Assembly (NCBI GenBank): GCA_022844225.1
Contig: JALHMC010000018.1
Location: forward strand, 11,330 to 75,329
Length of the DNA: 64,000 nucleotides
Direction: 5' to 3'
Source of the DNA: Hyphomicrobiaceae bacterium
Lineage (GTDB): Bacteria; Pseudomonadota; Alphaproteobacteria; Rhizobiales; Hyphomicrobiaceae
Every line of letters starts with the position of its first letter. The stretch's first letter is position 1. Below are positions 1 to 7,664 of this stretch, in pieces. A model generated the notes under the pieces. That model saw only the letters and a list, made by a program, of their open reading frames with translations. It was not told the origin of the DNA and did not search any database. The position numbers and the translations under genes are program-made.

Positions 1-2064
1 GTCCTTCCAGCGCGGCTTTTCGGAGCCTTGCCGATCAACCGGACCTGCCCGGAAGCCATCGGCCCTGCTGCCGGCTGATTTGGCCTCATCGCCAGGAGTG
101 ACGGCCTCGCGTTTCCGGTTCTTCCAGCGCGGCTTTTCGGAGCCTTGCCGGTCAACGGAACCCGCCCGGAAGCCATCGGCCCTGCTGCCGGCTGATTTGG
201 CCTCATCGCCAGGAGTGACGGCCTCGCGTTTCCGGTCCCTCCAACTCGGCTTCGTCCCGCCCTCCTGTTTGGCCGCCAGACGCTCGGCGAGTGGGAGCGA
301 GGTGTGGCGGCCCTGGTTGGCCTGCCGTTGTGCCGGAGGCCTCGGTGGAGGTGTCTCCAGTGCCGAAATGGCGGCCTCGACGGTTGCAGCGTCCTCCGGC
401 GCATCGGCGCCGACGCGCGAGATATGCCCTTGCTTCTCCTTGGCGGTGCGGGCCGACAGCGCAAACGCATCGGCAACCTCGGCAACGATCTCGAAACGGG
501 TCTCGTCGTCGAAGATCCGGATGGCACCGATCTCGGTCTTGGTGACCCCGCCGGCACGGCAGATCAAGGGTAGCAGCCAGCGCGGATCGGCATTCTGTGC
601 CCGGCCGATATTGAGGCGGAACCAGGCCATCGGGCGATCACCCGTTCGAGGTCCGCGCTTCGGCCGATTGTCGTCGGGCCGTCGTTCACCGTCTGGACGT
701 GGCGAGAAGCCTGGACGCTCCCCGGCCGTTCGGTCCGCGCGGCGCGGCGGCCCTGTATCGGCAGTCAACGTCTCGGCCCGGGGCAACTTCTGCTTGTGAA
801 GTCGCAGCAGCGCCAAAGCGATCTCGTCTTGGCTCCGCGCAGCCAGGAGAGCCCGCACCTGGACCAACTCGCCCTCAGTGGCCGGCTCACCGAACGTCGT
901 CTGAGCCAGGAACCGCTCGTGATCCCGCGTCTCGATTTCCTCGGCCGTCGGCGCCGGACTCCAGCGCACCCGCAGCTTCGCCGCCTGCAGCAGCGTCTCT
1001 GCCTTGCGTCGGCGCGCATACGGCACGATCAGCATGCAAAGTCCCTTGCGTCCGGCCCGGCCCGTGCGCCCGGAGCGATGCAGCAAGGTTTCCGGATCGT
1101 TCGGTAGGTCGGCATGCACGACCAGCGATAAATCGGGCAGGTCAAGGCCGCGCGCGGCGACATCCGTCGCCACCAGGACCTGGGCCCGTCCCTCGCGCAA
1201 GGCCTGCAGCGCATGCGTACGCTCGGTCTGGGTCAACTCACCCGAGAGGGCGACCGCTGAGAAGCCACGATCGAGCAAGCCCGCCTGCATGCGCTTGACT
1301 GCCTCGCGCGTGGCGCAGAACACCAGCGCCGCCGACGCCGCATGAAAGCGCAGCACATTGGTGACGGCCTTCTCGACCTCGCCGGAGGCGACCCGGATGG
1401 CGTGATACTCGATGTCGGAGTGCTGGTCTTCGCTACCGGCCGTCGCGATCCGTAGCGCCTCGGTCTGATAACGGCGCGCCAGCGTGACTATGGCCCTTGG
1501 CAGCGTTGCCGAGAACAACAGCGTACGGCGCGTCTCGGGCGTGGCGTCGAGGAGAAATTCGAGATCGTCGCGAAAGCCCAGATCGAGCATTTCATCGGCC
1601 TCGTCCAGAACCACCGCGCGCAGCGAGGATAGATCGAGGTGCTTGCGCTCGAGGTGATCCCGCAGGCGGCCGGGCGTGCCGACCACGATGTGTGTCCCTG
1701 CCGTGAGCGCGCGGGTCTCGACACGCGGGTCCATGCCACCGACACACGTGACGATCCGGGCACCCGTTTCTGCGTAAAGCCATGTCAGTTCGCGTTGCAC
1801 TTGCAAGGCAAGTTCGCGGGTTGGCGCAATGATAAGCGCCGACGGGCCTCCGCTTGCAGGGGCAAAGCGTTCCGCTTCGCCGAGCAGCGTCGATGCCAGC
1901 GTTAAGCCGAAAGCGACCGTCTTCCCTGAGCCGGTACGCGCCGAGACGAGCAAGTCGCTCGAGGCCGAGGCTTCCAGAACGGCGATTTGCACCGGCGTCG
2001 GGGTCGAGTAGTCGCGCGCGGCGAGCGCACTGGCGAGCGCCGGATGTGTAGGCGGAAATGGCAC
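1..2064 (-). CDS. DEAD-box ATP-dependent RNA helicase, 3' end beyond the window
   Basis: ATP-dependent RNA helicase, probably acting in ribosome assembly or mRNA turnover. The reading frame is open for 688 codons from a GTG at 2064 to the left edge, so the C-terminus is missing. Motifs appear in order: Q motif region YSTPTPVQIAVLE, motif I ARTGSGKT, Ia APTRELA, GG, TPGR, motif II DEAD (LDEADEMLD), motif III SAT, then the helicase C domain with ARGLDLPDL and HRSGRTGRAGRKG. A DbpA/CsdA-like RNA-binding segment follows, then a long basic low-complexity tail holding 39-residue tandem repeats. The GTG start is chosen because MPFPPTHPAL is the usual opening of this family; the frame stays open upstream. 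It is divergent from the VOC gene. The function is secure; the subtype (DeaD versus DbpA) is not. Confidence 0.93.
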   Translation of the reverse strand, partial: MPFPPTHPALASALAARDYSTPTPVQIAVLEASASSDLLVSARTGSGKTVAFGLTLASTLLGEAERFAPASGGPSALIIAPTRELALQVQRELTWLYAETGARIVTCVGGMDPRVETRALTAGTHIVVGTPGRLRDHLERKHLDLSSLRAVVLDEADEMLDLGFRDDLEFLLDATPETRRTLLFSATLPRAIVTLARRYQTEALRIATAGSEDQHSDIEYHAIRVASGEVEKAVTNVLRFHAASAALVFCATREAVKRMQAGLLDRGFSAVALSGELTQTERTHALQALREGRAQVLVATDVAARGLDLPDLSLVVHADLPNDPETLLHRSGRTGRAGRKGLCMLIVPYARRRKAETLLQAAKLRVRWSPAPTAEEIETRDHERFLAQTTFGEPATEGELVQVRALLAARSQDEIALALLRLHKQKLPRAETLTADTGPPRRADRTAGERPGFSPRPDGERRPDDNRPKRGPRTGDRPMAWFRLNIGRAQNADPRWLLPLICRAGGVTKTEIGAIRIFDDETRFEIVAEVADAFALSARTAKEKQGHISRVGADAPEDAATVEAAISALETPPPRPPAQRQANQGRHTSLPLAERLAAKQEGGTKPSWRDRKREAVTPGDEAKSAGSRADGFRAGSVDRQGSEKPRWKNRKREAVTPGDEAKSAGSRADGFRAGPVDRQGSEKPRWKD
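4..237. repeat. Tandem 117-bp direct repeat inside the helicase tail
   Basis: Two nearly identical 117-bp units (4-120 and 121-237) differ at only a few bases. A degenerate third copy begins near 238. The period is exactly 39 codons, so the helicase tail repeats a Lys/Arg/Gly/Asp-rich 39-residue block containing AVTPGDEAKSAGSRADGF. The array continues past the left edge, so the copy number is unknown. Confidence 0.95.
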
Positions 2065-2321
2065 GGTTGGGGAACTCTTCGAGACGGCAAGGCGGCCCCT
2101 CTGTATTCGAGAGGCGAGCGCCGGCAGCCGGGGCTGGGAAGCGCTACCCTATAGCTGAGATACGCCATCCCGACCAGTGCATAGATCGCGATGGTCGCAT
2201 GCGCTGCGGGTACAACGTGCAACGATCCGCCGCACGCTTGCATCTGCGTAAGGGGCTGGGCCATCCTTTGCTCGATCATCCCCGGCCGCCATGGCTTAGA
2301 GCGACAAGAAGGACGCCCCCG

Positions 2322-2717
2322 ATGACGCGATACACATTCGACCACATTCACCTCTTCACGCGCGATCCCGAGGCGATGGCCAAATACTTCGAGGATATGC
2401 TGGGCGCCGAGGTAATCCGCTCGATGGCGGGAGGCCAGCCACGCATCGACCTCAAGCTCGGCGGCGCCAACATTTTCATCCTCGACGTCTCGGGTAATCC
2501 CAAGGCTGCCGAGGGGGCCCCTCACCCCTATCGCGGACTCGACCACTTTGGCCTGGAATGCAAGGACATCGACAAAGTCTGCGCCGAACTCAAGGCCAAG
2601 GGCGCGAAGTTCACACGCGGTCCGGAGACGATCCGGCCGGGAACGCGAATTGCGTTCATCGAAGGACCGGAGGGGGTGTCGGTGGAGATCTTGGAGCGCG
2701 GATCGCATATCAAGTGA
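2322..2717 (+). CDS. VOC family (glyoxalase/bleomycin-resistance fold) protein
   Basis: A single-domain vicinal-oxygen-chelate protein of 131 residues, the usual length for one glyoxalase-type domain that works as a dimer. It opens with YTFDHIHLFTRDPEAMAKYF and carries the paired beta-alpha-beta-beta-beta modules. The likely metal ligands are His in DHIHL, His in GLDHFGLE and Glu near the C-terminal VEILE. The nearest functional relatives are methylmalonyl-CoA epimerase-like and lactoylglutathione lyase-like proteins, and the substrate cannot be told from sequence. The ATG at 2322 is used because the frame upstream has no family homology. It is divergent from the helicase gene, with about 257 bp between them for both promoters. 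Confidence 0.85.
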   Translation: MTRYTFDHIHLFTRDPEAMAKYFEDMLGAEVIRSMAGGQPRIDLKLGGANIFILDVSGNPKAAEGAPHPYRGLDHFGLECKDIDKVCAELKAKGAKFTRGPETIRPGTRIAFIEGPEGVSVEILERGSHIK

Positions 2718-2903
2718 ATGATTCGTCAATTATTTCCTTGACCGACAATCCGGCAGAGCCAGAACGGGCTGCGCAAGCACCAGAAAATGCATAGGAAAAG
2801 TGAGGTGACAGCATCGCAGTTGTCGCCTCATGAAGAACACGCGTATAGGTGGTGCCGATAAGCTCGATGACGAGTTTTACGTCGACCGATTCCGGGGAAC
2901 ATC

Positions 2904-4922
2904 TTGTTCAAAGATCTGGATCTCGACACCCGCATCAGCGAGGCGCGGATTTGGCTGATCGGCCGAACGCGCACGCTTAAGCGTGCCATTCTGATCGCCA
3001 ACGATCTCGTATTGTTGTCCGTGGCCGTCTGGCTTGCGTTCTCCCTCCGCTTGGCCGAGCCGTATGTCCCTGCCAACGCCATTTTATGGATGGTCCTCGT
3101 CAGTGCTCCGGTCGCGGGGGTCATCGTCTTTCATTTCGCGGGGCTCTACCGGCTCGTCACTCGTTTTCTCGGCTATCGAGGAGCGGTCCGGATCTTCGGC
3201 GGCATCGGTCTGTCGACACTGATGTGGGCGGTGGTGCTGTTGATGGCGATTGGCACCGGCGACCCGAGTATCTGGGTGCCTCGGTCGGTCATTTTCATCT
3301 ACCCGGCAATCGGTGGCCTGCTCGTGTGGGCAAGCCGGGAGATCGCGGCGCATCTTTTGGTCACCGGCGTCAGCGCGCAGTCCCGACAACCCGATCGGAC
3401 CCGCGTCCTGATCTATGGAGCGGGAGCGGAAGGTGTACAGCTGCTCGACGCACTCCGGCGCAGCCGGGATCACGAAGCGATCGGCTTTATCGACGATACG
3501 GCGAGCCTGATCGGCCAGCGTGTCGGGGGCCTCAAGGTGTATCGCGTCGACAAGCTCGCCCGGTTCGTTGAGCGGGACGCCGTGAAGGAAGTCATGCTGG
3601 CTCTGCCGCGCCGCCAACGCGGCGAGCGCCAGGAGATCATCCGGCGCCTCGCGCAACACGCTGTTCGCGTCAAGACGATGCCGGCCATGGAGGACATCGC
3701 CTCGGGGCGAGTGTCCGTTACGGATCTGCGGCCGATCGATGTCGACGATCTGCTCTCACGGGAGTCGGTGCCGCCGAACGCTGAGTTGCTCTCTCGCTCG
3801 CTTCGCGGCAAGTCGGTCATGGTGACAGGGGCTGGGGGCACGATCGGAAGCGAGCTGGCGCGACAGATCCTGCGCCAGGGTCCAGCACGGCTTGTTCTTC
3901 TCGAGCTCTCGGAAGCAGCGCTATACGAGGTCGAGACCGAGATCCGCGACACGCTCGGTCGGCTCGAGGCAGTGCAGGGCTCTGGAACGATGGCCAATCC
4001 CGAGGTCGTCGGCGTTCTGGGCTCGGTGACCGACGCACGCCTGCTCGAGGCCACGATGCGGACGCATCGCATCGAGACCATTTATCACGCAGCCGCCTAC
4101 AAGCATGTTCCGATCGTGGAGGCGAACGCAGTCGCAGGACTGAGGAACAACACGTTTGGCACTCTAGTGCTGGCGCGCATGGCGATCCGCGCAGGCGTCG
4201 AACGAGTGGTACTCGTCTCGACTGACAAGGCCGTACGGCCCACCAACATCATGGGCGCGAGCAAACGCCTCGCCGAGCTGGTGTTCCAGGCCGCAGCGGC
4301 AGCAGGCGCCAAAACTGTCTTTACGATGGTTCGCTTCGGCAACGTTCTCGACAGCTCAGGCTCGGTCGTTCGCCGTTTCCGTCGCCAGATCCAGGACGGC
4401 GGGCCAGTCACCGTTACCCACCGGGACGTCATCCGCTACTTCATGTCGATCCCTGAAGCCGCGACGCTGGTGATTCAGGCAGGTGCCATGGCAAAGGGGG
4501 GCGAGGTCTTTGTGCTCGATATGGGCGAGCCGGTGCGCATCGATGATCTGGCGCGCACGATGATTCGCATGGTCGGGCTCGACGTCCGCGACGAGGCCAA
4601 TCCGCTGGGTGACATCGCCATCCGCTATGTCGGCTTGAGGCCAGGCGAAAAGCTGTTTGAGGAATTGCTGCTCGACGAAGGACACACGACGGCGACGGAG
4701 CATCCGCGCATCCGCCAGAACAAGGAGCCGGCAATCCCCGGCGCGGTGCTCGAAAGGGAACTCGCCCAGCTGGAAGCAGCGATGCAGCTCGAAAGCGGCG
4801 GTTTGGAAGCCATCAAGGAGATCCTGTCGCGGACGGTCGAGGGCTACAAGCCGACGGTCGTCGAGAAGGACCCCTTCGAAGCCGCCGCCACCTGGACCCC
4901 GCCTGGGCGAACACTGCACTGA
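2904..4922 (+). CDS. Membrane nucleoside-diphosphate-sugar 4,6-dehydratase/epimerase (CapD/FlaA1/PglF type)
   Basis: A 672-residue polysaccharide-biosynthesis protein. About four transmembrane helices occupy roughly residues 25-150, followed by a Rossmann-like CoA-binding-type domain (about 165-285). The catalytic extended-SDR domain has the NAD(P) loop GAGGTIG at 309-315, a TDK at 440-442 and MGASK at 450-454, in place of the classical YxxxK, as in PglF/FlaA1 dehydratases. The family converts UDP-GlcNAc to a 4-keto-6-deoxy intermediate for capsule, O-antigen or glycan synthesis on the inner membrane. The TTG start follows a GGGGAA ribosome-binding site. No glycosyltransferase or polysaccharide polymerase genes flank it, so it appears to be an orphan of its pathway. 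Confidence 0.92.
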   Translation: MFKDLDLDTRISEARIWLIGRTRTLKRAILIANDLVLLSVAVWLAFSLRLAEPYVPANAILWMVLVSAPVAGVIVFHFAGLYRLVTRFLGYRGAVRIFGGIGLSTLMWAVVLLMAIGTGDPSIWVPRSVIFIYPAIGGLLVWASREIAAHLLVTGVSAQSRQPDRTRVLIYGAGAEGVQLLDALRRSRDHEAIGFIDDTASLIGQRVGGLKVYRVDKLARFVERDAVKEVMLALPRRQRGERQEIIRRLAQHAVRVKTMPAMEDIASGRVSVTDLRPIDVDDLLSRESVPPNAELLSRSLRGKSVMVTGAGGTIGSELARQILRQGPARLVLLELSEAALYEVETEIRDTLGRLEAVQGSGTMANPEVVGVLGSVTDARLLEATMRTHRIETIYHAAAYKHVPIVEANAVAGLRNNTFGTLVLARMAIRAGVERVVLVSTDKAVRPTNIMGASKRLAELVFQAAAAAGAKTVFTMVRFGNVLDSSGSVVRRFRRQIQDGGPVTVTHRDVIRYFMSIPEAATLVIQAGAMAKGGEVFVLDMGEPVRIDDLARTMIRMVGLDVRDEANPLGDIAIRYVGLRPGEKLFEELLLDEGHTTATEHPRIRQNKEPAIPGAVLERELAQLEAAMQLESGGLEAIKEILSRTVEGYKPTVVEKDPFEAAATWTPPGRTLH

Positions 4923-4961
4923 GACGGCGCAGCCGCCGAAGTTCAACCATTCGACGACGCC

Positions 4962-4979
4962 GACTGATCTAGGTCAGTC
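4962..4979. terminator. Weak hairpin between convergent genes
   Basis: GACTGA and TCAGTC form a 6-bp stem with a 6-nt loop. It lies after the dehydratase stop and overlaps the stop codon of the convergent aminotransferase gene. There is no T-tract, so termination is only a possibility. Confidence 0.3.
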
Positions 4980-6152
4980 ACAACGGAACGCTCTCGTAGC
5001 CGCGACTATGGCCGCCCCCTTCTCGACAGAGTGTCCGAGTTCCGCAAGCACGTCCTCGATGTGCATCAGGTCGGTCAGGATGTCGCCCTCCGCGATGGCG
5101 CCCATGGTTCCGATACGGATCATTTTGCCCTGGAGCCGATTGCGGGCCCCCGCGATCACGGTTCGATGCTTTTCATAGAGGCGCCGGATCAGGCGCGTCC
5201 CGTCGATACCTTCGGGCACGTGGAAGCACGCGACCGTATTGGACTGCGCGTCGGCCTTCGCGAAGTTCTCGAGCCCGATCGCCGCCGCACCGGCTTTCAT
5301 GCCACGAGCTAGCCGGGCATGACGTGCGAGCACGTTGGCTTGCCCCTCCTCGTGGATCATGTCGAGCGAGGCATCGAGCCCGTAAATCAGCGAGATGGCG
5401 GGTGTGAAAGTCGATTCGCCCTTGTCGTAGCTGTCTCGGGCGCGGCGGAGATCGAAGAAGAATCGCGGCAGGCGATCGTCACGTCGGATGACGTCCCAGG
5501 CCTTCTCGCTGGCGGCGATGATACCGAGGCCCGGCGGGCACATAAGGGCTTTCTGCGATCCGGCGACGGCCACGTCCACGCCCCACGCATCCATCTGGAA
5601 ATCCATGCCGGCAAGACCCGAGACGGTATCCGTCACCAGCAGCGTCGGCCGCTCCCGGACGAGGCGGCCGGCCGTTGCGAGGTCTCCCATGACACCCGTA
5701 GAGCTCTCGTTATGGACGACGATCAGTGCCCGATAGTCGTGCCGATTGAGATGCCCCTCGATCACATCCGGGTCGGCGGTCTCCCCCCAGGGCACGTCAA
5801 TCGTGTCGATCGCAGCGCCGAGTGCTCGCCCGATGGTGGCGAAACGCTCGCCCCATTGGCCATTGTTGACGATGAGCAGGCGCTCACCTGGCGCGACGAT
5901 GTTGAGCAGGGCCGCTTCCATCACGCCGGTCCCGCTGGTCGCCAGCGGGTGGATCGGCTGCGCCGTGCCGAGCAGCGGACGGAGCTTGTCGATCGTTCGT
6001 GACCAGATCGCGCGAAATTCGAGCCCCCGATGGCTGACGATCGGACGCGCGATTGCCGCTCGCACGCGTTCTGGAACCGCAATCGGGCCTGGCAGGCGCA
6101 AGCGATAAGTGTCGGCCGGAAAGGCCATTGCGGCGGAAGCGGGCGATGTCAT
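4974..6152 (-). CDS. Class V aminotransferase (alanine/serine-glyoxylate aminotransferase-like)
   Basis: A PLP-dependent fold-type I aminotransferase of about 392 residues, cytosolic. The N-terminal LRLPGPIAVPERV, the TSGTGVMEA loop and DTVSGLAGMDFQMDAWGVDV (the Asp that contacts the PLP ring nitrogen) lead to the Schiff-base lysine in GSQKALMCPPG (about K201). This matches the alanine-glyoxylate / serine-glyoxylate / purine-catabolism aminotransferase group, which moves amino groups between Ala or Ser and glyoxylate. The start at 6152 is chosen over the ATG at 6164 because GGGA lies 6 nt upstream of it. The gene is divergent from the amino acid-type ABC transporter that starts at 6325, so it may act on amino acids brought in by that system (inference). 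Confidence 0.88.
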   Translation of the reverse strand: MTSPASAAMAFPADTYRLRLPGPIAVPERVRAAIARPIVSHRGLEFRAIWSRTIDKLRPLLGTAQPIHPLATSGTGVMEAALLNIVAPGERLLIVNNGQWGERFATIGRALGAAIDTIDVPWGETADPDVIEGHLNRHDYRALIVVHNESSTGVMGDLATAGRLVRERPTLLVTDTVSGLAGMDFQMDAWGVDVAVAGSQKALMCPPGLGIIAASEKAWDVIRRDDRLPRFFFDLRRARDSYDKGESTFTPAISLIYGLDASLDMIHEEGQANVLARHARLARGMKAGAAAIGLENFAKADAQSNTVACFHVPEGIDGTRLIRRLYEKHRTVIAGARNRLQGKMIRIGTMGAIAEGDILTDLMHIEDVLAELGHSVEKGAAIVAATRAFRCD

Positions 6153-6324
6153 GTGGCGTCCCATGCGGTGGCAAGCGACATCTCCTTAATCCGGTCCTTG
6201 CATGTCTGCCAGTCGGGACTAAATTGCGAAGTCTTCGGGCCCCTCCGACCCGCCCTACCGAAGGGGGCTAAACCCCAGCGGTCGAGGCGATCCATCCGAC
6301 CGCCATGCTCCGAGGAGCCTCCTC

Positions 6325-7542
6325 ATGAATCGAACGTTTGCAGCCTTGCTTGGGCTTGCCTTGGCGACTGCGGTCGCTGCAGGCAGCGTTTTGCCGGACC
6401 AAGCTGCGGCTCAAGATCCGATCCGCATCGGCGAGCTGAATAGCTACAAGGCGATCCCCGCGTTCCTCGAGCCCTACAAGAAGGGCTGGGAGCTTGCCGT
6501 GGAGGAGATTAACGCCGCAGGCGGCGTCAATGGTCGCAAGATCGAGGTCATCAGCCGCGACGACAATGCCTCTCCCGGTGACGCTGTGCGTGTCGCCGAG
6601 GAACTGGTCAGCCGCGAGAAGGTGGCACTCCTGACGGGAGGCTTCCTCAGCCACGTCGGCCTCGCGATCTCCAGTTTCGCCAAGCAACAGAAAGTTCTCT
6701 TCATCGCTGCCGAGCCGCTCACCGATAAGCTGGTCTGGGAGAACGGCAACGCCTACACGTTCCGGCTCCGGGCTTCGACCTACATGCAGGTGCATATGCT
6801 GGTCGAGGAGGCAGTGAAACTGGGCAAGAAGCGATGGGCGCTTGTCTACCCGAACTATGAGTACGGCCAATCGGCAATCGCGTCGTTCAAGGCGCTGATG
6901 CAGGAAAAGCAGCCCGGCGTCGAATTCGTCGCCGAGCAGGCACCGCCGCTCGGCAAGATCGAAGCCGGCGCGGTTGCACAGGCCATCGCAGATGCAAAGC
7001 CCGACGCGATCTTCAACGTCACGTTCGGACCGGACCTACAGAAATTTGTCCGTGAAGGCACCACGCGCGGCATCTTCTCGGACGTGGCCGTCTTCTCGCT
7101 TCTGGGCGGCGAGCCCGAATATCTCGACCCGCTGAAATCCGAGGCGCCCGTCGGCTGGTACGTCACGGGCTATCCGTGGGACCAGATCAAGACGCCCGAG
7201 CACGACAAGTTCTTGGCGGCCTACCGAGCCAAATGGAATGACTATCCGAGGCTCGGCTCAGTCGTCGGCTACGCCGCGCTTTACTCCGTGGCGGCGGTTC
7301 TGAAAAAAGCCGGCGGGACCGACACCGATAAGATGCTGAAGGCCATGGCCGGCCTCGAAGTCGAGACCCCGTTCGGCAAGGTCGTCTATCGCGAGATCGA
7401 CCACCAATCGACGATGGGCGCCTACGTTGGACGCACTGCGGTGCGGGAAGGCCGGGGCATCATGATCGATTGGCGCTACGAGCCGGGCGACAGGCATCTG
7501 CCGACGGACTCCGCCGTGAAGGCCCGGCGCCCGGCCAATTAA
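6325..7542 (+). CDS. ABC transporter periplasmic substrate-binding protein (LivK/Peripla_BP_6 type)
   Basis: A 405-residue type I periplasmic binding protein. Residues 1-30 are a signal peptide with a hydrophobic core and an Ala-rich cleavage site near AAAQ. The mature part starts DPIRIGELNSYKAIP and carries the family motifs WELAVEEINAAGG and the RDD/DAVRVAEELV segment. It captures amino acids, amides, urea or aromatic acids for the permease and ATPases encoded immediately downstream. The RBS GAGGAG (6312-6317) is part of a self-complementary stretch with CCTCCTC next to the ATG. A hairpin and a 15-bp duplication separate it from the permease gene, which fits the usual need for more binding protein than transporter. 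The substrate is undetermined. Confidence 0.92.
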   Translation: MNRTFAALLGLALATAVAAGSVLPDQAAAQDPIRIGELNSYKAIPAFLEPYKKGWELAVEEINAAGGVNGRKIEVISRDDNASPGDAVRVAEELVSREKVALLTGGFLSHVGLAISSFAKQQKVLFIAAEPLTDKLVWENGNAYTFRLRASTYMQVHMLVEEAVKLGKKRWALVYPNYEYGQSAIASFKALMQEKQPGVEFVAEQAPPLGKIEAGAVAQAIADAKPDAIFNVTFGPDLQKFVREGTTRGIFSDVAVFSLLGGEPEYLDPLKSEAPVGWYVTGYPWDQIKTPEHDKFLAAYRAKWNDYPRLGSVVGYAALYSVAAVLKKAGGTDTDKMLKAMAGLEVETPFGKVVYREIDHQSTMGAYVGRTAVREGRGIMIDWRYEPGDRHLPTDSAVKARRPAN

Positions 7543-7568
7543 CGGACCGAGATTTAACGGACCGAGAT
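7539..7568. repeat. Perfect 15-bp tandem duplication at the binding-protein stop codon
   Basis: TTAACGGACCGAGAT occurs twice back to back (7539-7553 and 7554-7568). The first copy contains the TAA stop codon. It looks like a recent slippage duplication at the gene end. Confidence 0.95.
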
Positions 7569-7583
7569 CGCTGAGGACTGGAT

Positions 7584-7609
7584 AGGCGGGCCCCACTCAG
7601 GGCCCGCCT
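7584..7609 (+). terminator. Strong intercistronic hairpin after the substrate-binding protein gene
   Basis: AGGCGGGCCC (7584-7593) pairs perfectly with GGGCCCGCCT (7600-7609), giving a 10-bp GC-rich stem with a 6-nt loop. No run of T follows, so it is more likely a partial terminator or an mRNA 3'-end stabiliser that raises binding-protein expression over the downstream permease and ATPases. Confidence 0.65.
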
Positions 7610-7664
7610 CGGTCTGATGGCCGACACCAGGCTTCCTGAAGCCTGCAGAGGATCCGCGCCGACC

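Noticed and set aside
80-799. Long plus-strand frame of about 239 codons across the helicase tail
   Set aside because: It is the shadow of the minus-strand helicase repeats: the same 117-bp units give a repetitive Arg/Pro-rich antisense protein with no homology.
1902-2729. 275-codon minus-strand frame through the helicase start and the VOC gene
   Set aside because: It runs antisense across a clear VOC domain and out of frame with the helicase; it has no recognisable motif.
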